DNA of 64,000 bases from Adlercreutzia sp. ZJ473 (GTDB taxonomy: Bacteria > Actinomycetota > Coriobacteriia > Coriobacteriales > Eggerthellaceae): NCBI RefSeq assembly GCF_013185065.1, contig NZ_JAAVTO010000003.1, positions 37,713 to 101,712 on the forward strand. Direction: 5' to 3'. The position numbers and the translations under genes are program-made. Numbering within the stretch: position 1 is the first letter of the stretch; every line of letters begins with the position of its first letter. Under the pieces are notes generated by a model. The model did no database searches, had not been told where the DNA came from, and saw only the letters and a program-made list of their open reading frames with translations. Shown piece by piece: positions 15,502 through 23,935 of this stretch.

Positions 15502-16890
15502 ATGTTCAAGCGGAAGTGCTACGACAAACTGCTGGAGTGGAAGAACGTGTCCGCAGGCAAGAGCGCCGTCCTCGTCGAGGGGGCGCGCCGCGTGGGCAAG
15601 ACGACGCTCGTGCAACAGTTCGCCTCGGCCGAGTACGCCGACTCCATCTACATCGACTTCTCCAAAGCGCCCAAAGCCGTTGCGAACCTCTTCCTCAACG
15701 AGAGGGAAGACGTCGATGCGTTCCTGCGCATGCTCCAGCTCCACTACGCGAAGAAGCTCCCCGAGCGCAAGTCCGTCATCATATTCGACGAGGTGCAGCG
15801 GCTCCCCATAGCACGCGAGTACATCAAGCACCTCGTTGCTGACGGGCGCTTCGACTACATCGAGACGGGCTCCCTCATCTCCATCCGCAAGAACGTGAAG
15901 GACATCGTCATCCCGTCCGAGGAAGAGCGCCTGCCCCTGCACCCGCTCGACTTCGACGAGTACCTGTGGGCCTTGGGCCTTGACGCGTACGTCGACGCCA
16001 TACGCGACGCGTTCGAGCGCAGAGCGCCGCTGCCCGACTCGGTGCACGCGAAGATCATGCGCGCGTTCAACGAGTACATGCTCGTAGGCGGCATGCCCCA
16101 GTCCGTGCAGGCGTTCGCCGAGTCCAAGGACTTCGGCCCCTGCGACCGCGTCAAGCGGAACATCCTCAACCTGTACCTCGAGGACATCGGAAAGTTCGGC
16201 GGCACCGAGGCGCGTCGCGCACGCGCGCTCTTCCAAGAGCTTCCCGGTCAGCTTTCCGCCGCGTCTAAGCGCTTCAAGTTCGCAAGCGCGGGAGAGGGGG
16301 CCGGGAAAGGCGGGACGGGGCGGTTCGAGGAGTACGAACCCGCCATCGACTGGCTGGAGGACGCGCACCTCGTGAACCCGTGCCGCTTGTGCACGGACCC
16401 CTCCGTCGGACTCCGCCTCTCCGAAAAGGCCAGCTCCCTCAAGCTCTACATGGCCGATACGGGCCTTCTCGTCACGCTCGCCTTCGCCGACGGGCCCAGG
16501 TCCATGGAGGTGCACCGGGACATCCAGTTCGGGCGCGTGAGCGTCAACCGCGGCATGCTCGCGGAGAACGTCGTGGCCCAGCAGCTGCGCGCCCGCGGCC
16601 ATGCGCTCTTCTACCACACCTGGGAGGAGCCCGGACGGAGAGAAGGGGCGCGACCCCGCCCGCGCGAGATCGACTTCCTCGTCACAGGGCCCTACGGGAG
16701 CGCGGGCGGGAAGCTTCGCGTCAGCCCCATCGAGGTCAAGTCATCCAAAAGCTACTCCACGGTCTCGCTCGATGACTTCAAGAGGAAGTACGCCAAGCGC
16801 GCGGGCGTCGAGATAGTGCTCCACCCCAAGCAGCTTCGGGCGGAGGGCGACCGCACGTATCTGCCCCTGTACATGGCCGGGCTTCTGTAA
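15502..16890 (+). CDS. AAA ATPase with DUF4143 (restriction-like C-terminal fold)
   Basis: 462 residues from ATG 15502, which has AGGAGG 8 bases in front. Residues 25-150 form an AAA_14-type ATPase: Walker A EGARRVGKTTLVQQF, Walker B VIIFDEVQRLP. The C-terminal half matches DUF4143, including YMADTGLLVTLAF, RGMLAENVVAQQL, REIDFLVTGPYG and PIEVKSSKSYSTVSL. The D-then-EVK pattern is that of a PD-(D/E)XK-like fold. Such ATPases are abundant in host-associated anaerobes and their role is unknown; they are often found in mobile or defence regions, as here. Codon usage is like the core genome. Confidence 0.9.
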   Translation: MFKRKCYDKLLEWKNVSAGKSAVLVEGARRVGKTTLVQQFASAEYADSIYIDFSKAPKAVANLFLNEREDVDAFLRMLQLHYAKKLPERKSVIIFDEVQRLPIAREYIKHLVADGRFDYIETGSLISIRKNVKDIVIPSEEERLPLHPLDFDEYLWALGLDAYVDAIRDAFERRAPLPDSVHAKIMRAFNEYMLVGGMPQSVQAFAESKDFGPCDRVKRNILNLYLEDIGKFGGTEARRARALFQELPGQLSAASKRFKFASAGEGAGKGGTGRFEEYEPAIDWLEDAHLVNPCRLCTDPSVGLRLSEKASSLKLYMADTGLLVTLAFADGPRSMEVHRDIQFGRVSVNRGMLAENVVAQQLRARGHALFYHTWEEPGRREGARPRPREIDFLVTGPYGSAGGKLRVSPIEVKSSKSYSTVSLDDFKRKYAKRAGVEIVLHPKQLRAEGDRTYLPLYMAGLL

Positions 16891-16960
16891 GGCTGCGCGA
16901 CGCGTAGGCGGCTGGCCTGGAAGGCTTCGACGACAAGGCAAGCGCGGCCCGGCGCCTGCC

Positions 16961-17086
16961 GTGCGTGAGGGCGTGGAAATAGGCTACGTGGTGCGAAGCG
17001 TCGAGGACAGCGCCCGCGACGTCACCCACATTGCTCCCGTACGCGACCAGAAGCAGCCCAAGCGCCGTAGCGCCCCGAACTCTTGA
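16961..17086 (+). pseudogene. Short coding-like remnant (41 codons)
   Basis: GTG at 16961 opens a frame reading VREGVEIGYVVRSVEDSARD and ending in a basic tail. It has no RBS and no family match that I recognise. It could be the last part of a gene whose beginning has been lost next to the ATPase gene. Weakly supported; the rest of the gap 16891-17179 shows nothing. Confidence 0.2.
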
Positions 17087-17179
17087 GCGAGTCCTTCCTG
17101 AAGAGCATGGATCGCACTTGACTGCGCGTCTCCGCCGATGGCCTACCGATCTCCGTAATGAGACTTGCAGGACGCGATC

Positions 17180-17236
17180 TCAAGGCTTCCCTCTCGGATC
17201 CTCATCCCACGCCTCGGGCGCCCAGATCTTATTCAT
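17180..17236 (-). pseudogene. Degenerate YoeB-like toxin start
   Basis: ATG at 17236 overlaps the antitoxin stop codon by eight bases, the normal junction of a toxin-antitoxin pair. It encodes MNKIWAPEAWDED and then PRGKP and a stop: 18 codons. Intact YoeB toxins begin with a similar K-x-IW-x-x-E-x-WD motif and later contain GKPEPL, so the reading looks like a toxin with its middle deleted and its end lost. The catalytic Glu/Arg/His region is absent, so it cannot be active. Confidence 0.5.
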
Positions 17237-17483
17237 CGACAAGCTCCCGAGCTACTCCAGCACCAGCATCAAGAGCAGCCGCCGAGCGGCGAAGATGGGC
17301 GAGGTTCTCTTCGCTGTAAAACGGATCCACGGAGACCTCAAACGGAATGCGGCGCTCACGACCCATCTTCTTGGCGAAGATGTTGAAAGCGGTCGACATG
17401 CTCATGCCGAGCTCCTTACACGCCGACTCCATGTTCTTCTTGGTTTCCTCATCCATGCGCACGTTAACCATCGCAGTAGCCAC
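17229..17483 (-). CDS. RelB/DinJ-family antitoxin
   Basis: 84 residues from GTG 17483, which follows AAAGGAGG by 6 bases. The sequence VNVRMDEETKKNMESACKEL then GMSMSTAFNIFAKKM is the RelB/DinJ ribbon-helix-helix signature; RRIPFEVSVDPFYSEENLAHL is the toxin-binding tail. The partner toxin is reduced to a stub, so this is an orphan antitoxin that may still repress its own promoter or neutralise a relative elsewhere. Confidence 0.88.
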   Translation of the reverse strand: MATAMVNVRMDEETKKNMESACKELGMSMSTAFNIFAKKMGRERRIPFEVSVDPFYSEENLAHLRRSAAALDAGAGVARELVDE

Positions 17484-17517
17484 GACAGGCCTCCTTTCAT
17501 CTTGCCGCGACAATATC

Positions 17518-17566
17518 ATATCGCCTATCTATTGTAAAGCAGAACGATATACAATCAATAGCATTA
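17518..17566 (-). promoter_or_regulatory. Promoter of the RelB-like antitoxin
   Basis: AT-rich minus-strand segment with TTGATT, a 16-base spacer and TACAAT, about 35 bases before the GTG start; imperfect inverted repeats (GATATACAATC and GATATGATATTG) surround it. Upstream, 17567-17778, I see no gene. Confidence 0.4.
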
Positions 17567-17778
17567 TGGAACGGCTAGTTGTAAATGCTCACCCAAGTGT
17601 TGCGGTTGCTTTGAAAAGCTACCTATTTCCGCGAGCGACCTTTCGAGGCTTTCGTTTCGAACAAGATATGCCATGAAGCATGCGCGCAGGCAACTCGGGC
17701 GGCTATGTTCGGAAGTGGTTTTTCGAGATGCGTGTGGTGAACTGAGCGTCTGAGCCGAATCTCTCCAGCGCCTCATCT

Positions 17779-18018
17779 TCACTTCCTTGGGGCGCATTCC
17801 CCAAGATCAATCAGCTTCACGTGCACGGCGTAGAGATACGAGGGGCTCTGCAGGTACAGGCCGGTCTCGGGGTCGACAAGACCCTCGAACGTCTTCGAAG
17901 CATAGAACTCCCGCATGGCATCCACCGCCGAGCAGCCACGCTCGTGCATGATTATCTTCACGACATCTTGGGTGTTGTATTCAATCAGCTGCGCAACATC
18001 AGAGGACATGCCAAGCAC
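17779..18018 (-). CDS. Small protein, third gene of the DUF3791/DUF3990 cassette
   Basis: 79 residues if GTG 18018 is used, 76 from ATG 18009. Helical, with QLIEYNTQDVVKIIMHERG then SAVDAMREFYASKTFEGL and DPETGLYLQSPSYLYAV. It overlaps the end of the DUF3990 gene, so translation is coupled. I recall this type of small partner next to DUF3990 genes in gut anaerobes, but no function is established. Could be an antitoxin or a second regulatory subunit. Confidence 0.65.
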   Translation of the reverse strand: MLGMSSDVAQLIEYNTQDVVKIIMHERGCSAVDAMREFYASKTFEGLVDPETGLYLQSPSYLYAVHVKLIDLGECAPRK

Positions 18019-18511
18019 CGACTTTCGACAGAAGAGCCACCGCGCGAGGCGTGTGGAAGGAGAACTGATCCGACGCCCTCTTGTACGCCAAACCCTCCTT
18101 CAGCCTTCTCTCGTCAATATAGCCCCTGGCGAACTGGCGTAGGAGAAGCGTGACGTCATCATTGCCCACCGGACCGTAGACGACGTCGTATTTGCAGTCG
18201 GCATTGCACTCCTCGGAAGCGATGTCTGCGAAACGACGATCCCGGTTGTTGATGACGAACACCGCCCACTCCTCGGAAACGCCTTCAAACACGCGAACCC
18301 TCAGCGAGCTATTCTCAAGGATGTCGTCCGGCACCTCGAAAGCAGTCACGACAGGCGTGCCGCCATAGAACCTCGACGTGCGCGCGGCCATCTTCTCTGC
18401 CTGGATGCGAAGGCTCGTGAGGTAGAAGCCCCTGCCGAAGTCCTTGTAAGGGTTAGAGCGCGAGAGGTCTACCTCATCGATTTCGACGTTGGAGCCATGA
18501 TACAGAATCAT
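17999..18511 (-). CDS. DUF3990 protein, ADP-ribosyltransferase-like candidate toxin
   Basis: 170 residues. It starts MILYHGSNVEIDEVDLSRSN and contains KDFGRGFYLTSLRIQAEKMA, the hallmark of DUF3990. The YHGS and GRGFYLT motifs resemble the NAD-binding core of H-Y-E ADP-ribosyltransferases (inference). First start overlaps the DUF3791 stop by 4 bases (ATGA) and its end overlaps the third gene by 20 bases, so the three form one translational unit. Likely toxic activity with the small neighbours as antitoxin; unproven. Confidence 0.8.
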   Translation of the reverse strand: MILYHGSNVEIDEVDLSRSNPYKDFGRGFYLTSLRIQAEKMAARTSRFYGGTPVVTAFEVPDDILENSSLRVRVFEGVSEEWAVFVINNRDRRFADIASEECNADCKYDVVYGPVGNDDVTLLLRQFARGYIDERRLKEGLAYKRASDQFSFHTPRAVALLSKVGAWHVL

Positions 18512-18732
18512 GCCAGCCCCGCCCGGCTTCTAGCGTAGAGTGCGTTCAGCGCGTCGAGCGTCGATGAGACGGGGAGGGTGTGCTCTATCTCGTAGCTCTC
18601 TTCGAGTGCGTCGATGCCGCCGCAGGAAAGCAGCCGCGAGAACGCCTCCTTCTGGGAAATGCCCGAAAAGTCGGCGTACTCGTTCACGATCATGACCATG
18701 TAGTCGACCATCTTCTCGCTGTCCTTCGCCAC
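18508..18732 (-). CDS. DUF3791 protein, candidate antitoxin
   Basis: 74 residues from GTG 18732 with GGAGG 10 bases upstream. VDYMVMIVNEYADFSGISQK, EAFSRLL and YEIEHTLPVSSTLDALN match DUF3791, a small helical family that commonly precedes DUF3990. First gene of the three-gene cassette. A small acidic protein encoded ahead of a putative enzyme toxin is the usual arrangement for an antitoxin. Confidence 0.78.
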   Translation of the reverse strand: MAKDSEKMVDYMVMIVNEYADFSGISQKEAFSRLLSCGGIDALEESYEIEHTLPVSSTLDALNALYARSRAGLA

Positions 18733-19039
18733 AGCCCGGCCCTCCTACGGTTCTGCCCGGATCGGCTCCTTGCCACCCGATTATATCCCATGCGGTTAAG
18801 CTGCGTTGGAATCGTCATCATGTCCCCCAGTTCGACCATCCGCGCAATCTTTGCTAACGCGCCTCAAAACCAGGTCAGAACTCGAAAAACTCTCCCGAAC
18901 GATAGATGAAGCACTGAGATCCATCCCTAAGCTATAGCCTCGATGGACACAAGGAACAAAGGTCAGAGCAATCGCAAGCGTAATTCTGTGTTAGAGTGTA
19001 TAACGTGTTTACAGCACAGACGTCACAAGGAGGTACGGG
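18733..19039. other. Divergent intergenic region
   Basis: No gene supported. On the plus strand a TATAAC element lies at about 19001-19006 within GTGTATAACGTGTTTACA, a loose inverted repeat 20-40 bases before the RHH antitoxin; this may be its operator. The left end holds the RBS and promoter region of the minus-strand DUF3791 cassette. Confidence 0.4.
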
Positions 19040-19276
19040 ATGGCGACTGCGACGGCGGCATTGAGAATACCAGAGGATCTGTCAGCCCGGTACGACCGGC
19101 TAGCGAAGGCGACGGGCCGAACGAAGACGTTCTACATGACAGAGGCGCTCTCAAGCTCGATAGACAGGCTTGAGTACGAGTACGACATCCTCAAGAAAGT
19201 CGAGGACTTCCGTGCTGGCCGCCTTGAGACCGTGACGCTCGACGAGCTGGAGGAGCACCTTGGCTTGGCGGATTGA
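19040..19276 (+). CDS. Ribbon-helix-helix antitoxin (RelB-like)
   Basis: 78 residues. ALRIPEDLSARYDRLAKATG and RTKTFYMTEALSSSIDRLE are the RHH DNA-binding part; KVEDFRAGRLETVTLDELEE is an acidic toxin-binding tail typical of RelB partners of RelE/ParE toxins. RBS AAGGAGG 7 bases before ATG. Its end overlaps the toxin gene by 17 bases. Confidence 0.88.
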   Translation: MATATAALRIPEDLSARYDRLAKATGRTKTFYMTEALSSSIDRLEYEYDILKKVEDFRAGRLETVTLDELEEHLGLAD

Positions 19277-19532
19277 GCTCGACAAGGGCGTTGAGCGCAC
19301 GCTCGCGAAACTCGACAAGCGAACTGCCAGACGTATCGCGTCGAAGCTGCGCGAGATCGCGCAGCTCGACGACCCGAGAAGCACGGGAAAGGCGCTCGTC
19401 GGGAATCTGTCGGGGCTGTGGCGCTACCGCGTCGGGGATTACCGAATCATCTGCGACATCGAGGACGAGATCCTGCTGATCTTGGTCGTGGACGTTGCCC
19501 ACCGCAGCGAGATCTACAAACGCCGCAGGTGA
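19260..19532 (+). CDS. RelE/ParE-family toxin
   Basis: 90 residues from TTG 19260, preceded by GGAGGAG. IELDKGVERTLAKLDKRTAR, GKALVGNLSGLWRYRVGDYR and IICDIEDEILLILVVDVAHR match type II RelE toxins, with the basic residues needed for mRNA cleavage (R-Y-R, R-x-I and the final HRSEIYKRR). Complete and apparently functional, unlike the YoeB-like stub nearby. Confidence 0.9.
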   Translation: MAWRIELDKGVERTLAKLDKRTARRIASKLREIAQLDDPRSTGKALVGNLSGLWRYRVGDYRIICDIEDEILLILVVDVAHRSEIYKRRR

Positions 19533-19702
19533 GATTTGGTGACAGGTTTGCAAACGCCACGCCAGAAGGAGCTCGCCCCGGGCCAACGCCATGCTGGCCC
19601 GCAAGGAGACAGAAAGACCCCTGGCTCGTCCGCGTTGAGCAGGCCTAGAAGACGAATTCATGAAAAGCCTCTCCATCAAAAGTACGTCAAGACTGGCTAA
19701 CA

Positions 19703-19732
19703 TCAAACATGCTTAATTTCACGGGATATAAT
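19703..19732 (+). promoter_or_regulatory. Promoter of the STAND gene
   Basis: Consensus -10 TATAAT at 19727-19732 with only a poor -35 (TCAAAC, 19703-19708). The translation start at 19795 has GGAGGGG in front, giving a leader of about 55 bases. Confidence 0.5.
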
Positions 19733-19794
19733 TAACTCTGCAGGCAGCTTTCCACTTGGAGGCTTATGCCAATTTGCGCACAGTGGAGGGGTCA

Positions 19795-22700
19795 ATGAAC
19801 AGCTACTTCGGTATAGCTCCCGAAGATCTCGGCCGACTAAACGCACAGAAGGCCGTCACCGTTTTTCGCGACCTAGTATTCGCGGAGGCCAAGCACGTCG
19901 ATGTTGAAATAAGCAAGATCGACATACCCTCGTCCGACAGCGCCATCACAACCCGCGACGGCGGCATCGATGGTCAAGTGTCCGACGCCCATCCAAACTC
20001 CAAAGGTCACGGAATAATCAAGCAAGGTTTCACATGCTACCAAATCAAAACCGGCACAGCGGACATCAGAACAGCGAATGGGGCCAAGGGTATCATTTCC
20101 ACAAAGACGGGAATCTGCAGCCGTGTGAAATCGTGCATTGAAAGCGGCGGAACCCTTGTTGTCGTGTTGTTCGGCAGTGACGCGCCTGATCGAGAAGAAG
20201 GACAGTCCGTTCGACACGTCCAGGAAGCCATAGCGCAGTTCATGCCAAATTGCGAAAACTATCCCAATATCGAAGTCTGGCGCCAAAGCAAGCTCGTGGG
20301 CTTCCTGCAGGACTTTCCTTCGCTGTGCATGGCTGTTAAGGGGCAAACGCCTTCAGATCTGATGACAATCGAGCAATGGAGGCGGCTTCAGACTATGCAC
20401 GCCAACATCAGCCCAGGAGAAAGCCAGCAAAGCTCAGTTTCGGACATCAGAGATTCGGTCCTTAAAAACAGCTCCGAAGCTATTCGAGTATTCGGTGAGG
20501 CAGGCGTCGGCAAGACCCGCCTTGTCCTAGAAGCGCTAAACGTCGACGGATGCAAAGAAACAGTGATATATGCAGAAAGGCCCTCAGCCCTGCCCCCAGG
20601 CTTCCTCAACTCCCTCACCATGACCGATTCGACAAGCAGATGCGTGCTCGTAGTCGACGAGTGCGACTCGGAGCGGCACGACACGATGTGGGATCGCATC
20701 GCATCCGTATCCAACAGGATAAAGCTCATAACCATCTTCAACGAAGTTAAGCGCCAACACCCCGGTCAGTCAATAGTGAGCGTTCAGCCGCTCAGCCAAG
20801 AAGAAGTTGCGGAGATAGTCAAGTCATACGGCATTCCCGATTACAAAGCGCGCGACCTTGCGGGGTTTTGCAGCGGCTCCCCACGTGTAGCCCATATCCT
20901 CGGTGAGCAAATTTCCCGCACTGGCAACTTCGACATATCTTACAGAGACAACATCTGGCCACGATGCATCGCCGCACCAGAAAACCCAGAAAGCGAAGCC
21001 GCGAGGAAGCGCATCCGGGTTATGAAGTGGCTAGCTCTTTTCCGCCGCTTCGGTTACGAGGGGCCCTATCGAGAAGAAGGCAATCTTGTAGTCACAAAGA
21101 TCCAGAAGTCCACCGGCATTCCCGAATGCGAGATACGCGAAATCATCCATCGCCTGCGCGAAAAGAAGCTTCTGCAGGGCGACTACACCTTGTACATAAC
21201 CCCACGACTGATGCACATCTGGTTGTGGGTGCAATGGTGGGAAGAGCAGGGTCCTGGCTTCAGCTTCGAAGAATTCAAGCACATTGACGGCAGAAAGGAG
21301 CTGAGCGGCAAGCTCATCGACTGGTTCTTCGAAATGCTGCAATATGGACGCGAGTCAAAAGTCGTACCGCAGATCGTTGATGAACTCTTCGCGGGCCAAG
21401 GCCCTTTCTCGTCGCCAGCGTTTCTTCAGAGCAGCACAGGCGAACGTCTCTTGGATGTCCTAGCTGACATCGCTCCCCGCAAAACGCTGACGTTCGTCGA
21501 GAGGGGCCTCGTCAATCGCAGCACAAGCGAGTTGCTGGAACTAAAGTCTGGTCGGAGGGGCCTCGTCGACGCTCTCCAGAGAATCGCCTGGGAACCCCCT
21601 CTGTTCGAGCGGGCAGCATACCTGCTGCTGAAGCTATCGCTCGCTGAAAACGAGCACTGCACGAACAATGCGACGGGCGTATTAGCCAGCCTGTTCTCAA
21701 ACGGGATCGGAGCGCTCGCACCCACCGCTACGCCGGCGAAAGACAGATTCCCCGTCCTCGAGAAGATAGCCACATCGGAGCAGCCGGAGATCCAGGCAAT
21801 TGCGATAAAGGCCATGTCGAAAGGTCTCGACGTAGTAACGAGTGCTATCAAGCCTCTGCGCGACGCGGAGCTCCTTCATGAGCGAGCAGACGGCTGGCTC
21901 CCTACCGATCACGACGAATGGTGGAGCTCGTACAGGCGAATCTGGACGCTTGGAACGAGGTGTCTCAGAATTTACGAAGAATCTAACCAAAAGAACCTCG
22001 CAAAAATGCTCGTAGAGCGAGGTATTCACCTAGTGGAGTTGATTGACGATGGCACTGAAGCCGTCGGCTGGCTCGAGGATCTCGCCGACAATGGCTATGC
22101 CGAGAAGGAGGATATTGCCAGGGGCGTCATCGACCTGCTGAGGCACTCCCAATTTTTAGGCGATAAAGCCCGAACAGCCCTCGAAGGGCTGCAGGAAAAG
22201 CTCATCGGAACGGGCTACGAAGACCAGATGAGGCGCTATGTCGGGATGAACGTGTTGGACGATGAGTACGATAAGGAAGACCCTCACCAAGACTTCCTTG
22301 AAGCGAAGATGAACGAGCTCGCAAGGCTTTCGATGGCCGACCCGACCGAGTTCGAGACGATGCTTCCTTGGCTCACAACGGAAATACCTGCACGGGCGGG
22401 GAGGTTCGGCTATTCCCTTGGCATGGCCGACGTCGGCAACACACAATGGGAAGCTATCTTTGAGGCCATGAAAGCCCACGGACAGCCAGGCACCAGAAAG
22501 GCCGACCCGAGGTTCTGCTCAGGATACCTCCGCTCGGTTTTCGAAGCCGACACCGAATTGTGGGAGGCGAGGATAAGCCAGATATCTCGAGATGACGAAC
22601 TCCGCGAATTAGTTCCAGCCATAGCCTGCGGGTCCGGCATGACCGACAGGGTCTTTTCCCTTATCGCAGACATGTTCGAGTGCGGATCTATAGACGCAAG

Positions 22701-23560
22701 CTCGCTGCTGCCCCTGCGTTTCGGAGGTGTTCTTGCCACTGTAGGCAACGAGAACCTGCTCATGTTTTTGAACTTGCTGATCGCAAAAAGAGACCCCCGC
22801 ATCTTCCAGACTAGCCATAAGCTTAGCGTACTCACGCAAACGCAGCGGCGGCGCTATCGCCAACGATGTTGCAATACGCCTCGTAACGCAAGACTCGCTC
22901 TTCTCCGATGCGCGACCCGCAGAGCTCTCGTCGTACGAGTTTAGCTGGCGCGAGATGTGCGTCGCCTTGCTCGACTCCGATTCAAGCTATGCTTATGAAA
23001 TCGCTGCTTACACCGCCAGATCGTTAAGCAACAATGCGCACATAGAGAGATATTATGCGGAAGAGGTCTTTGAAAAAGCTGCGTCAGTCGATCCGACATC
23101 TACTTGGAAGGCAGTAGCTCCGTATTTCGAATCTCATGACTTCAGCGTTACTGCTCGTTTTGGCAACTATTTCAGCGAGAAAAGCGCTAAGCCGTTAGAT
23201 ATCCTGTCAATCGACGTTATCATGGACTGGATCAGGGAGAAACCCGAAACGCGTGCCGTGACGATAGCTCAAGCCTGCGCGCCCGCACTTCGTGACGACA
23301 GGGGGAAATCTCTCCTGGCAAGAGAGCTGTTGGCGTCATACGGGCAACACGATCGTGTCAAAAGAGCCCTATTCGCCAGACTTGGAAGCTACTCGTGGAG
23401 CGGGAGTCAGGTCGATGCCATAAATAGCAAGACCCAGGAACTCCGTACTTACAAACAATTAGAAACGGACGCCTCTGCGCTGCAATGGATCACAGAGGCG
23501 ATAGACATGTTCGAATCCCAAGTCGACAATGCGCGTGCAAGAGAAGAGCGAGATTGGTGA
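19795..23560 (+). pseudogene. PD-(D/E)XK nuclease-STAND NTPase (Avs-like defence protein), frameshifted
   Basis: Start ATG 19795 follows GGAGGGG. Residues 1-about 190 look like a PD-(D/E)XK nuclease: D55-GGID59-GQ followed by Q83-I-K85-TG. Then a P-loop NTPase: Walker A FGEAGVGK240TR, Walker B VLVVD288ECD. Residues about 400-1254 are helical repeats suited to target sensing. This order (effector, STAND ATPase, sensor) is that of Avs anti-phage proteins, which recognise conserved phage proteins and then fire the nuclease. The frame is lost near 22790 and resumes one base later: an AAAAA run (22785-22789) with one extra A explains it exactly, and the second frame continues to 23560. Repaired length 1,254 residues. 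AT-richer than its neighbours, so probably acquired. Confidence 0.75.
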
Positions 23561-23935
23561 ACAAAGCATCTGGGGGCGTTTATCGCAGATAAAAAGTGGG
23601 AGGGTTCTGAATCTCATATGGTTCATCTTAAGCGGCCCTCTTCCCGATGGCAACGTTCTCGTCCTTGGCTATCTCGATTATGGTCGCGGCCTTCCTGGCG
23701 ATCTCCTCTCCTTCCCGACCACACGCTCAGCAAAGACCGCATCATGCGGTACGCGGGATGCGAGTGGGTGGAAAGATGCGAGGTCATGGTCATAATATCG
23801 AAGACCGTATATACGATTCGCGTAGAAGCTTCTTGCCCGTAATTGACGCTTGTGAGTCAGCGATTAATGCATTCAATCACGAGATGGGCTTTCAAATGAG
23901 CTGATCTTGGGACAAGATGCAATAAGAAGGGCTCG
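23561..23935. other. Gap between convergent genes
   Basis: About 375 bases without a supported gene. A minus-strand run reading EGEEIARKAATIIEIAKDEN (about 23650-23730) is coding-like but bounded by stops and has no start. No clear hairpin terminator was seen for either the STAND gene or the polysaccharide operon that ends here. Confidence 0.4.

Noticed and set aside
16778..17029. Minus-strand frame downstream of the antitoxin as the missing toxin
   Set aside because: Different frame, no RelE/YoeB residues, overlaps the ATPase gene end; the real toxin start is the stub at 17236.
22770..22960. Programmed ribosomal frameshift in the STAND gene
   Set aside because: The shift needed is +1, while A-runs usually cause -1 slippage; no stimulatory structure or conserved slippery heptamer is evident.
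23618..23904. Short plus-strand frames after the STAND gene
   Set aside because: No RBS, no family resemblance, mutually overlapping; probably debris.
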